Source of the DNA: Rhododendron vialii
Lineage: Eukaryota > Streptophyta > Magnoliopsida > Ericales > Ericaceae
DNA length: 64,000 nucleotides
Reading direction: 5' to 3'
Assembly: GCF_030253575.1 (NCBI RefSeq)
Contig: NC_080559.1
Coordinates: forward strand, 3,742,501 to 3,806,500
Positions within the stretch are counted from its first letter, which is position 1. Each line of letters begins with the position of its first letter. Positions 24,801 through 35,900 of the stretch are shown here, piece after piece. The notes beneath the pieces were generated by a model, which was not told where the DNA came from, did not search any database, and saw nothing but the letters and a program-made list of their open reading frames with translations. Position numbers and translations under genes: made by a program.

Positions 24801-25639
24801 AGTTCTCCATGTTGATGTTATAGGTAAGTTTGTTAGTTCTTCATGTTGTGTTACTCTAATGGATGGATGATTTATATGGTTGACCAATTTTTATTTTTCT
24901 TTTGTTCTTAAACAAAAGTACTAAAGTTTTAGCAGAAGGGATTATACAAATTGTTTGTTCTTTATTTGTTGATTCAAGTGAAACAGGTCAATGAATATGA
25001 TTAGGTTATTATTTTTTGCATAGCTGGATTCGTTGGAAGGAGTTGATATATTGCACACGAGTCCATAATTTATTTCCATGTGCTGATCGTTTGAGCCGTG
25101 CCTTCAGGCAGGGGCATTCACTAGTATATATATATATATATATATATATAAAAACATTGGGGAGGGGTTGAATTATGGGTTTTTGGTTGATATTTTGTGG
25201 TGTATATTGGTCTAATAAATATATTTATTATATAAAAACTATTTTTATGGGCTTAATTATGTTTTTATGGGTTTTATTTATTTATTTATGTATTGGGCTC
25301 AAAATTGATCCTTTTTTGTTGGGCCCAAAAAAAAGGGTTGAATTATAGATTTTTGGTTGATATTTTTATGGGTTGAATTGTGAATTTTTTGATGTGTTGA
25401 GCAAAAAATATGGCCCATGAATAAAAATCGGATAAACCGGACCGAAATCGGTTGAGCCGGTCAAAATCGGACCGATTTTATCTCAACCGGTTCCGGTTTT
25501 TAAAAATCTCAAACCGGATATCCAGTTTCGACCAAAAAATACACCCAAACCGATCGAAACCGGACCGGTATCACCCCTAATTTTAGTTGTAAATCCCATG
25601 CAAATGTGTGGTGGTAAAGGCAAACCTAGGTAACGTGTC

Positions 25640-26058
25640 GGGTCAGTGTTGAGTTCATGTCACAAACCATCCAATCCAAACCCGACCCATTTAGAATTCG
25701 TGTTTCTGGAGTCGTGTCATTTTCGTGTTTCGTGTCAGAAATGCTCAATCCTAACCCGTTAACTTCGTGTCCAGTTCGTGTCGTGTTATCGTGTCCGTTG
25801 CCTAACTCTCTATAGAATTACAGATATACCATATATTATATATATGTTCATGTTAATGGGTGACACAGGTTAGTAACCGTGTTGATCGTGTCAATTTCGT
25901 GTCTCGCGTGTTCAACCCGACTCCGACCCATTTAGAATACGTGTTCTCGAGTCGTGTCATTTTCGTGTTTTGTGTCAGAAATGTTCAACCCTAACCCGCT
26001 AACTTCGTGTCCGATTTGTATCGTGTGATCGTGTTTCGTGTTCGTTACCCAACTCTAG
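25640..26058. repeat. Duplicated GTGTC-rich repeat unit
   Basis: Two diverged copies of a block full of 'cgtgtc' and 'gtcgtgtcattttcgtgtt' occur in direct order, at about 25650-25805 and 25875-26055. Both contain 'acccgacccatttagaat' or near variants, 'gtgtcagaaatg(c/t)tcaa' and 'taaccgtta(c)' type strings. A short AT-rich spacer separates them. Such blocks are widespread in plant genomes as parts of TIR elements; I cannot assign the family. Confidence 0.7.
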
Positions 26059-26130
26059 GTAAAGGACTCTGGACATCACATGGCAGTGCGTCGAGGTCAT
26101 TGAGACCCCGTTCCAGAACACATTCTTAAA

Positions 26131-26335
26131 AAATTGGAGTAGTACTTATTTCACATTTTCAAACTCAAAAATAATATAAATGAAAAATAATTTTTCAATT
26201 TTTTTGCACCATATTAAAGATCTCAATGAGATTTATCAAATAAGATTCATAATGATAGAAAAATTATTTGCGTAAGCACATGATTTTTGAACTTGAAATT
26301 ACCTTTTTAAAAAATAAATATTTATTTATCGTTCT
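26131..26335 (-). mobile_element. AT-rich MITE, family copy D (inverted)
   Basis: Read on the minus strand it carries the family core (ATGAATCTTATTTGATAAAT) followed by a GGTGCAAAAAAA-like string also seen in the 30.8-kb copy. Ends contain AAATAAATATTTATTT and TAAGTACT-like variants. No clear target duplication. Confidence 0.6.
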
Positions 26336-26544
26336 GGATCGTGGCCTGAGTAATTTTTCATTAGGAAGACCCAATCGTTGACGCTGAAGTCTTGTCTTGT
26401 CTTGTCGTCAATGATTTTTATCGAGAGCTGCTAATGGTACAGCAAAAAATTGTACAGCAGCATGTACAGATGGATTTTGCGCCCGTCTCGTGTCCTGCAA
26501 ATATAATCGGAGCTGCTCATTTTGTTTAAAACATATTATTTACG

Positions 26545-26692
26545 GTCCCTGCAAAAAATCATCTCAATCCGATATCGGAAAAGGCGTTTACGAATCATCT
26601 AACTTTTCTTCACAACCCTTATGAAGCAAAGTTAGATGATTCGTAAATGCCTTTACCGATATCGGATTGGAATGATTTTTACAGGGGCAGCC
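26545..26692. repeat. Near-perfect hairpin, arms about 55 bp
   Basis: The left arm around AATCCGATATCGG...GATGATTCGT-type sequence (26551-26606) is mirrored at 26629-26692 with few mismatches; both arms share CAATCCGATATCGG and TTTACGAATCATCTAACTTT. The loop is about 21 bases. It abuts the left TIR of the surrounding element. Confidence 0.85.
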
Positions 26693-26776
26693 ATAATGCC
26701 ACGAGGCCTTTTGTTAAGGCCACGACAACTTACTTTTTTTGACAAATATAGCCCTGTTAGTCAAAGCAGTCAATAT

Positions 26777-26783
26777 GCTCCCC

Positions 26784-26858
<75 letters not shown>
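26777..26858. repeat. Poly(C) followed by (CT)n microsatellite
   Basis: About 16 C residues run directly into about 32 CT repeats, a compound tract inside the long-TIR element. Confidence 0.95.
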
Positions 26859-26861
<3 letters not shown>

Positions 26862-28225
26862 CTTTTTAGCACAAAACAGAGCAACTCAATTTTCTTCTCT
26901 ATTCCTTCTTCCCTTGGCTTCACCAATCATCACTATCACAGCACAATGCATATGACTCCGACGACAAATTAGCTACTGCCGCCCCCAATTTTTCCCAGAC
27001 TCCACAAAACCCACTTCCATCTGTTCTCTCCCTTTTTTGGGGTCCTTATTACTCTTCCAACCTCAAAAAAGCCACCGCCCTGTTCGATTGCATCCCTCCA
27101 ACGTAACTCATCAAGATACTCACTCAGAAACTGCAACTATTTATACATTCAGACATTGGAAAATTGGAGCACTAATTGTTTGTTTTTATAGAGAGAGATA
27201 AATTTCTTCAGTCCACAAGACAAAACGATGAAGGGGCCGACAGAAAAACTGTGATTTTTTTCTCCTCTGCCCACACTTCATTGATGCTGAAGCTTCTTAC
27301 TTTTTCATGTGGTAAGAACACTTTAGATAGCAGATGGAAATTGAGTGAATGGTACTCAGGTATTGCTCGATTCGAAGAAACACTGTCGTCATGAGCGAAA
27401 GGAGCCAATCGCCAAAAATCTCGCTGCTTTTGTGCGGAAAGAAGTGGTTGGGTCTGTATCATATGAGGGTTGCAAAATCATATTCAGATTGGTGACCTTG
27501 GATGTTTGACCCTCAATTGGTTTTCTCCGCCATCTGATTCCTCAAAATAAATAGATCTGAAATGGTAGATGCCCAAAATGAGATGAGATGAAAGGAGGAG
27601 CAGAGCTGAGAGAGAGAGAGAGGGGCCAGAACTGTTAGAACAAAGAGCTGAGTCAAACAGTGATGAAGGGAGGACATAATAGTCTCTCAGCTAGAATTGT
27701 CGTGGCATTAAAAAAAAGAATCGTGGCATTAGCGCTACCCTTTTTACGGGTACCGTAAACGATATGTTTTGAACAACATAAGCGGCTCCAATCATCTTTG
27801 CGGGACCCGAAACGGACACAAAACTCATCTGTACACGATGCTGTACCGCAATCTTTACCCTTTTTTATCAAGCCAGGTTTGAAAGACCAACAATGCAACG
27901 TTGACATTTCGTTAATGTTAAACCTCGCATGTTGTACACGGGAGGTTGAGGAAAAAAATAAAATGATATTTTTTTTTTTGGTGGTAAAATTGGCAAGAAA
28001 TGATGTTTAATTGGTCTATTGATTCTGTTTCTAAAATGATGTTTAGTTGGTAAACTTAGCAAGAATTGAGAATTTGGTAGACAATTTCATGGCTCTTGCA
28101 GCCTTCTATTGGGTAATGCAGCCTTATGCAGAGTGTCACGGGCCAACTTGTGCGCATCTTAGAGCGTCCGTAGGGATTTGGGTAATTATCATATCCGGAT
28201 CGGATTCGGATCTGTTGGATCCGGA

Positions 28226-28325
28226 TCGGATCCAACCCATTGATAATCCTACCTCTGACTAATCCCTACATCCGCTCGGATCCAACCCATTGATAATCCT
28301 ACCTCTGACTAATCCCTACATCCGC
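28226..28325. repeat. Perfect 50-bp tandem duplication
   Basis: The unit beginning TCGGATCCAACCCATTGATA at 28226 repeats at 28276 without a mismatch. It is preceded by shorter GGATC-rich repeats (28195-28230). The lack of divergence indicates a recent event. Confidence 0.95.
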
Positions 28326-28383
28326 TCTCACATTCTTGTCACATGCTATGCTTACGCGTACTCTGGTACACCATGACAAGTGA

Positions 28384-28985
28384 CCCTAAATTCGTTGAAA
28401 TGCAGTTTAACCGCGCAGCTGAAAATCCTGGCCTTGTTTATATATAGGTTCAACGATTCGTATCGTGGCTTATGTTTTATTGAAAGAATATCGGATGGTA
28501 TTGAAGTGACGAGAATTTCTTCTGAACTACTTTTGACGGATGATCTGAAGACATCTAGTGGCTTAATGGCAGTTTTTCAGTGAAAATGAGGACTGTTTTA
28601 ACATATGTAATCCAATAACCAGAGAGCAAATAAAAGTGCCTGTGGCTCCTTATTTTGATGAGGATTTTCTGATAAAATAGTGGGGATTTGGGTATTCTTC
28701 CACCACCAAGGAACACAAAATTGTTCTCTTTGGATCAGCATTGCCAAACACTCGTCTTTCTCTTGGTTCCTTTGATATTGGGTCTGAAAAATTCAGAGGT
28801 TGGCGCTGTTCGTTCGGTGAGATGCGCAATGAACTTAACTCTGGACGTGTAGGAGACTGGCTCTATTGAATCTGGATGACACTACCTCAGTGTAAGGAGG
28901 AAGCGTATCCACTATATTATCTGGAAATTGAGGGACAAAGTAAGCGAATCTCGGATCAAAGAATGCGAGTTTAGGCCAGCAGAAA
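28384..28985 (+). pseudogene. F-box protein relic (F-box-associated domain)
   Basis: The stretch reads ISSELLLTDDLKTSSGLM, then after stops NPITREQIKVPVAPYFDEDF, a near-conserved WGFGYSSTTKEHKIV, LGSFDIGSEKFRGW and finally YYLEIEG. The order ICNPITRE, FGY...TKEYK, F..GS..W is that of plant F-box-associated (FBA) domains. Stop codons interrupt it at about 28581, 28590, 28676 and 28866. No F-box motif itself was recognised upstream. It is a decayed copy. Confidence 0.6.
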
Positions 28986-29606
28986 GTGGATCCCCTTAGG
29001 CTAGTTCGGCCTATAGCATGGTTTTAAATCACAGACGTTCAGGGTCGCGGGTAATGGATATCGGGAGTATTAGTTAATATGTAATGGGAAACGGAGACCG
29101 CAATCGTGATTTTTTTTAAAATACTAGCAAATGATAAAAAGAACATTAATACACATGTTCTTACATTATTTTTGAAAAAATTGAATATTTTTAGAGATAT
29201 ATGACTAATATTGGATTTCTATAAGTAGTTTTGTAAATAAGATTGGATCAAAAGTCGCGTTTTGAGGCAATAAATGCTAAAATTTTCGTAGGAGATGGAT
29301 TTTCGTTGTCTCTAACAAACTAAGCTTGGTACTAGAATAGATTATTTTTATACAAATAAGAAAAGGAATACTAATGTCAATTGTTACATTAATCCAAATT
29401 CCGTAATAATGTCAATTGTAACATTAATCCAATTTCCATAATAATGTTCATACTTGACACTACTACTGATATTAGGATTTTTATGTTTTATTATTAGCCA
29501 TTACGATTTTAGTTATGTATGCAAATTCCTATTATTTCCTGTCAAAGACAAACTTTAATTTCCTAAATTTTTCAGTCACATTCCCCCTCTAAATTACAAT
29601 GGCAAG

Positions 29607-29641
<35 letters not shown>

Positions 29642-29980
29642 GAAATTAATTCTAAACTAATTGGTAAAGGTATATCTATCTATCTATTCTATTTTATTTC
29701 TATTCTATATACTATAGAAATGTAGTTGAAGAAGCCAAAACTCTCTTAACCCTCAATCCTAAATTCCTAGAATTTTGAGTTTTTAAAAAAGAAAAATGGA
29801 AGAGAGAAAATCTTGGAGAAGTGGGGAGAGAGAGAGGGAGAGGGTGGAAGTGGGAGTGAGGTTCAACTCTTATAGACAGGAGATTGAAACCCTTTGCTAC
29901 AGACGGGGTTGGGATCAGGATATGGAACATTCTTCTAACATGTAACCAATAAGTATAACAAAGAAGCAGACAATAACTTA
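28986..29980. other. AT-rich intergenic sequence with (TA)n tract
   Basis: No gene recognised. A (TA)n run occupies about 29608-29638, followed by (TATC)n-like and (TCTAT)n-like sequence to 29710. At 29355-29450 a segment around 'taatgtcaattgt(a/t)acattaatccaa' is duplicated. Confidence 0.7.
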
Positions 29981-30266
29981 GGGCCTGCTTGGACGGGGGA
30001 TATAGCCTCCCGAATTTCTTTTCACCCCTGATAAAGGGGGATAAGTCCCATATCCACCGTTTGGAAGCTCAAAATTACTCCCGGATTATTTTTCCCCCCT
30101 CAAAACTTATCCGGCTGTGGAGGGGTTGAGGGGGATAACTTTTGGGCACCCCCCAGCCTGCCCAAAAATTATCCAGCTGTGGATGGTGGTATATGGACGA
30201 TTATGCCCTTCCTTATCCCCCTCCCCTCCATCTCTGCAACTAACCCTATTTTTTCAATTTTTTTGA

Positions 30267-30320
<54 letters not shown>

Positions 30321-30758
30321 GACAGAGAGGGAGGGGGAGGGAGAGAGAGAGAGAAGGAGAGGAGAGGAGAGAAGAGGTACCTGTTATTGCAGTTGCCGGA
30401 GTCTCTGAAACCCTTCGGTTTCATGGAGAAGAAGAGAAGCATAATAAAATAAAAAAGAAAGGTTGGGTAATAGTACGTAGTAAATGTAGGCAGTGGTGGC
30501 CGGTGGGTAATATTAATTTTTGAAATTATTATATATTTATTTTAATACATAATAAATTTAACATTGCATATGGACAAAATAGTCATTTGACAGCTTTTTC
30601 CATCATCCACCACTTCTTATTCCTCAACTCTATAAACCATCCAAACAAAGTCAAATTTTATCCCCTCTTCATAAACCATCAAAATTAATACCCCCTACTA
30701 TCTTACCTCCCCTTCATATTTTTTACCCCAAATTTTTTACCTGCATCCAAACAGGCCC
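29981..30758. mobile_element. Tourist-type (PIF/Harbinger) MITE, 778 bp
   Basis: The left end GGGCCTGCTTGGA and right end TCCAAACAGGCCC are terminal inverted repeats of the common plant GGGCCTGTTTGGA class. They are flanked by TTA at 29978-29980 and 30759-30761, the 3-bp target duplication of PIF/Harbinger elements. The interior contains GGGGGATAA-type and TATCCCC-type inverted motifs and a (GA)n tract at about 30271-30314. No transposase is present. Confidence 0.88.
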
Positions 30759-30802
30759 TTAATGATAGAGGAAAACAGCTTACCGAGTCATGTGTCAGTT
30801 AA

Positions 30803-31041
30803 GGTCCCGTTTCGGAATTAAAAATAAGTATTTATATTTTAAAAAGGTAATTTTAAGCTCAAAAATAATGTGTTTACGTAAATAATTTTTCTAATAATAT
30901 GAATCTTGTTGGATAGATCTTATCGAGATCTTTTATACGGTGCAAAAAAAATAAAAAGTTTATTTTTTATTTACATTATTTTTGAATTTGAAAATGTGAA
31001 ATAAGTATTTATTTTTTAAGAAGGTATTCTAAAACGGAGCC
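30803..31041 (+). mobile_element. AT-rich MITE, family copy A (best preserved)
   Basis: The left end GGTCCCGTTT and inverted right end GGCTCCGTTT match at 8 of 10 positions and continue imperfectly through AAATAAGTATTTA-type sequence. TAA occurs on both sides (30800-30802 and 31042-31044), fitting a PIF/Harbinger-like 3-bp target duplication. This copy defines the family with relatives at 14.6, 20.7 and 26.1 kb. Confidence 0.75.
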
Positions 31042-31659
31042 TAAGTGTCACAATAATACCTGAAAAAATAACAAACAAGAGACGAGAAATCTCTATGAAC
31101 TCATCTTTCAAAACAAGTAGTACTATTAAGTCTATAATAATGGTAACGTTAATAAACAATTCGTACCGCGGGATGGTTGTGTACAGCCAGAGTCAAGTGA
31201 CCTGAAAATTTAGAAGGGGATACAGCCATAAAAGCCCATGAATCGAAAATGGAAGAATAAACATAAATCAGGGAAACAAAAGGCGATACAGAGGCTAAAT
31301 GCGTAATTACTTATTCATCTTCGTCTATTATGTTTACCTCTCTTTTTATAAGGACTAACCGATTCCCTATGCATATATACACGGATTTTTGTAACACTAG
31401 AATGGCAGTATTTTTTTTTATAATTGGATGTCTGGTTAGATTGCGAATACCTCGATTAATTTAGGGTTGGATATTTTCTTTAAAATCGACGTATAACCAA
31501 TCACACCATATTTCAATCTAGTGACTCCGTATTTGTTTGGGAAATTTCTGGCCCGTCCCATTTTTTACTTAGAGTTCCATACAAACTCTTTTTTGTAGAG
31601 TTATTCCAACCGGTTCATTTTTAAATATGCTTTTACTATTTTACCCTTATCATTTTTCA

Positions 31660-32015
31660 ACACTCATAGAATTCACACTCCTCACATCCACAGAATTCAC
31701 ACCTCAATAATTCAGACCTTACAAAATTCACACTTCGCATAATTCATACTCCTAAGAATTTACATCCAAAAAAATTCACACCTCAAGAATTCGCACATTC
31801 AAGAATTCACACCCAACCTCACATAATTCACACTCCAATAATTTACACCTCACGGAATTCACACCCCTAAGAATTTATACCCAACTTATTCACACCAAAG
31901 ACTTCTGAATTTTTTGATGCGAATTCTTGGGGGCGTTAATTTTTGGTGTGAATTTACACCCCTAAAATACAAATTTCACATTCCAAAATTCATACATTTT
32001 TACAGAATTCACATC
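31660..32015. repeat. Degenerate minisatellite of AATTCACACC-like units
   Basis: At least 15 variants of a 13-17 bp unit around 'agaattcacacctc' occur in direct order with irregular spacing. The array is strongly strand-asymmetric (A/C-rich on the plus strand). No coding frame. Confidence 0.8.
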
Positions 32016-32760
32016 CTAAATTATTATTTTACTCTTTTGCAAAATGCTTGGAGGTATGAATTAATTTTTTTCCAGAGCACTAAAGAGAATATTTTTAGGT
32101 CATAGGGTCACACGTTGACTGGATTTTTTAGTCTACTATTCAATTCATTCACTACTTTACTTACCACAAACGCTAGAACAGAAACAGAGGGATCAAGGCC
32201 AAGAAAATATCGGCCAGAGTCTCAAAATTCACCGATCTTATACAACACAACACGTTGTCGCCAACTGCTTGCTCCACCCCTTCTCTGCCGACCGCCAGAG
32301 AACCTGTCGAGATCGGTGTCGTACCGGGAGGAGGAGCTGCGACGGGCACAACTACTTCTTCTCCGACAAAGGATTCTAGTGCCAACAAGGAATGGCCTTC
32401 GAGATTCGTTAACCATAGCCTCGACCTCCACTCGAGCCTCAACCAGCCACCGCTGCCGCCGCCTTACACGGCTCCTCCGTTGTCGTCGGTCACGGTGCAG
32501 CCGACCGGTAGAGGGTTTAGAGCTAGTGCTTGCCGACTGGTTAGCGTTGTGTTAGTGGCGGTGAGTTGCTTCTTTGCTATTAGAGAAATGCTAAGTGCAA
32601 AGAAAATGGACAAAGAATTGACACTTAAAGTGTACATGAGCAAAGAATTGACCTTTAAAGTGTACATGAGCCGTTCATGTACACTTTAAGGGTCAATTCT
32701 TTGCCCATTTTCTTTGTCCCTGACACTCTCTTGTTATTATCGGTGTTTGGATAAATTGGG
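32016..32760. other. No recognised gene; GC-rich open segment and a foldback at 32596-32729
   Basis: Bases about 32250-32580 are GC-richer than the surroundings and open in more than one frame (for example GTTTSSPTKDSSANKEWPSR), possibly an exon relic, but I recognise no family. At 32596-32729 a unit of about 30 bp around AAAGAATTGACCTTTAAAGT is present twice directly, then once inverted, with outer inverted arms containing AAAGAAAATGG. Confidence 0.5.
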
Positions 32761-32982
32761 GTATTTTGGGTATTTTATTTAAAATGGGATTTATGTGGAA
32801 AGGATTTGACGCGGGGGGGACTTAGACAGGTAAAAGGATACAAAACTGGGCCGGCTTGGAAGAAGCCCTTACGCTGCGAATTACGCATTCGTTGTGCTGG
32901 GCAAATAGCCCACCGACCACCGTTGAGATCATTATCTGCGGAGTCGAACAATAGAAGCAGTCGCTTCCGAAAGGACAGAGAC

Positions 32983-35900
32983 ATGGCAGCAACGTTATCC
33001 TCAGCAATTCTTCCTTCGGCAACCTCTAATCCCACCCTGAAATTATCAGTCAATGGCATCTTTCGAGGAAAGAAATCATACGCACTTCCTCTATTTACGG
33101 GTCAGTTAAATTTTCATTTGGGTTTTCCTTCATATGCATTTATGGACTGTCCCACAGGCCTTGGTGAGAAAAACAAAGGGAATTACCACAAGAAAGGTTC
33201 ATTTGTTTGCTTAGCAGTAAAGGGTAGTGAATCAACAATCCAAACCACACATAAGAATTCCAGAAAATCCCAAAGAAAAAGTGATGAAAAACTAATTTTG
33301 AGTGAAGGGAGAGACGAGGATGAGAAGTATGGGACAATTTGCCCTGGTTGTGGAGTTTTTATGCAAGATAAGGACCCAAATCTTCCTGGGTACTTTCAGG
33401 AAAGAAAGGCTGAAGTGAAACAGTTATTAGAAGATGAGGAGGTTGGTTTTGAAGAGTTTGATAAGGAGGAAGAAGATGAGGAGGAGTTTGATGAAGAGGA
33501 AGAATATGAGGAGGAGGTTGGTTTTGAAGAGTTTGATGAAGAGGAAGACGATGAGGAGGTTGGTTTTGAAGATTTTGATGAAGAGGAAGAAAAAGAGGGC
33601 ATTTTGGATGAAGTCAATGGTAATTACGACAAAAGGGTTGAGGTAGAGGGGAATTTGAAAAATAAGAAGGGTATTTATTGGGATATGGAAGACTGGGAAT
33701 CAGCGTTTGAAGACGAAGATGATGATAGTGATGACTTAGATGGTTTTTTGCCGGCTGGTGTGGGTTATGGGAATGTAACTGAAGAGTCTATTAGCAAGGG
33801 AAAGAAAAAGAGGGTGTCAAAAGCAGAGAGGAAGAAGCTGGCTAGGGAAGCTCAGAGGGAGAAAGAAGAAGTCACGGTTTGTGCTCGGTGCCATTCACTG
33901 AGGAATTATGGGCAAGTGAAGAATCAGACAGCTGAGAACTTGATACCTGATTTTGATTTCGATCGGTTGATCACTACCCGGTTGATGAAACCTGGAGGCA
34001 ATGCCGATGAAACTGTGGTGGTTATGGTTGTTGATTGTGTTGATTTCGATGGGTCATTTCCTAAACGAGCTGCAAAGTCTTTGTTCAAGGCATTGGAAGG
34101 AAGTAGAGATGGTCCGAAAATTAGTAAGAAGATGCCAAAGCTTGTTCTTGTGGCAACAAAGGTTGACCTTCTGCCGTCTCAAATTTCCCCTGCTAGGTTA
34201 GACAGATGGGTTAGGCACCGTGCAAAGGCTGGAGGAGCACGTAAGTTGAATGGAGTGTATTTGGTTAGCGCTCGAAAGGATACGGGTGTGAGGAATGTGT
34301 TGGCATTCATAAAGGAGTTGACGGGCCCACGTGGCAATGTTTGGGTCATTGGGGCTCAGAATGCTGGTAAGTCTACATTGATTAATGCATTTGCTAAGAA
34401 ACAAGGGGTGAAGGTCACAAAACTTACGGAAGCTCCAGTCCCTGGGACAACGCTTGGGATATTGAGAATTGGGGGAATACTGCCGGCCAAGGCAAAGATG
34501 TATGACACCCCTGGGCTTCTTCATCCGTATTTGATGTCCATGAGATTAAATAGGGACGAGCAGAAAATGGTTGAACTACGAAAGGAGCTAAAACCTCGAA
34601 CTTACAGAATCAAGGCAAGTTGTTTTGTTTTCCAGTTAAATGTTGGGACATTCATGAATCTCCTGCAATTTTTCTCCGTTTTTCCCCCTTTCTCCATTTT
34701 CAATTGAAGGTAGCTGATTAAAGCTTCTGATCAATGTTTAAAGAAAGTTCTTTGTTGTCTTGTTGTAGATGTCAGGGAATGGCATATGAGCCTGACTGAT
34801 CTGTCCAATCATTGCCAATTGGTTTTGAGTTGGACACTGTTAGCATGTTTTTTTACTCCCTCTCAAGTGCAAGCCCGTAATTGCATGCGGGAATTTTAGC
34901 AACGGATCCAGAACATAGGTATAACAATGAAGCATGGTGCACTTAGGAGTTAGGACACTACTTAAAACCACTTGGCAATAAGTGGAGAGGCCACCCATAC
35001 TAATACTTGTCTTGGAGGTGATAATTAACTGATGTTGGACAATATCTAACAACCCAAGTTTCAACATATTTGGAAGGTGTTGTGTGCCCGAGCTTAGCTA
35101 TAGACTTCATGAATTACTATGGTTGTCATTTTTTATGATTTGGAAAGCTTTCCTCTTTGCTGTTTTGTCATTAGACAGTCTAAAAGACCTGGAGACTATT
35201 TGTTCTTGTTACTATCTCAAATGTTTCAACTGGTTTTCATGTGGTACTTTTTGCTTTAATCATATATGGACAGTTGAGGAGGTTTCATAGTATGTCTTCT
35301 GTGGTTGTATACCTGCTTTCCATTTTCTGTCCTTTATTATTACACTATTAAGAATGCTGCTAAATGTAAGTGGCACGGCTTTGATTCTTGATACTTTTGT
35401 CAGCCTTCGAGTTGTTTAATTAGAACTCACACTGGACCTAAGTTAACAAATTGGTTTTCGCAGCAAGGACAAGCTGTACATGTTGGTGCCTTAATGAGAT
35501 TAGACCTTAATCACGCATCCGTGGATACAATCTATGTGACGGTTTGGGCCTCACCAAATGTCTCTCTACATATGGGAAAGATAGAGAATGCTGATGAGAT
35601 CTTGAGCAAGCATGCTGGTGTCAGATTGCAGGTATATATCCGTGTAATAGTTTCATACAAAAGTATCATACTTCTCAATGTGTTTCTAATTTGCTCATGA
35701 AGTACTATGGGTTCTGCACTTTTGCTACTCTCTTAACTGTTCGCTCAGCTTGTCCAGGGGACATGTCTTAGCTAGATGACCAAACTCGGTGGTAAATGTG
35801 CCTTCCCCTAGGCAGCCTCATAACTCGAACAGTTTCTTCTATCGTGACACCAAAAGGGCTTGACACTTATAGTTTCTCTTACCTTAGTAGAGTATGTTTT

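Larger units (their letters stand above)
21100..25579. mobile_element. Candidate non-autonomous hAT-like element (4.5 kb) with gene-like cargo
   Basis: The left end TATGGCTGTTAC and the inverted right end TAGGGGTGATAC agree at 9 of 12 positions, and TAGGGGTG is a usual plant hAT terminus. The flanks 21092-21099 (ATTTTAGC) and 25580-25587 (ATTTTAGT) form an 8-bp target duplication with one mismatch, the hAT size. Both ends carry inverted subterminal clusters of CCGGTT/AACCGG motifs (21115-21275 and 25430-25570). Inside are a (CT)n leader, a 34-codon open frame, several splice-like junctions and a (TA)n tract at about 25124-25150, but no transposase. The boundaries are inferred from the terminal match only; separate decayed elements at each end remain possible. 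Confidence 0.5.
26435..27860. mobile_element. Long-TIR (Mutator-like) non-autonomous element, 1.4 kb
   Basis: Bases 26435-26552 and 27748-27860 are diverged inverted copies over about 110 bp. Shared landmarks read inward from the right: CATCTGTACA, then a GGACACGA/GGACCCGA string, GGCTCC, ATATGTTTT and ACCGTAAA, all mirrored on the left. Long TIRs fit Mutator-like elements, but I could not find a convincing 9-bp target duplication. The interior holds a 150-bp hairpin (26545-26692), a C-run plus (CT)n tract and no transposase. Confidence 0.6.

Noticed and set aside
26636-26972. Leu-Ser-rich open frames
   Set aside because: Produced by translating the (CT)n microsatellite.
32115-32689. Overlapping Ser/Pro/Arg-rich open frames before BPG2
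   Set aside because: Open in several frames because of GC-rich composition; no recognisable protein, so not called as a gene.
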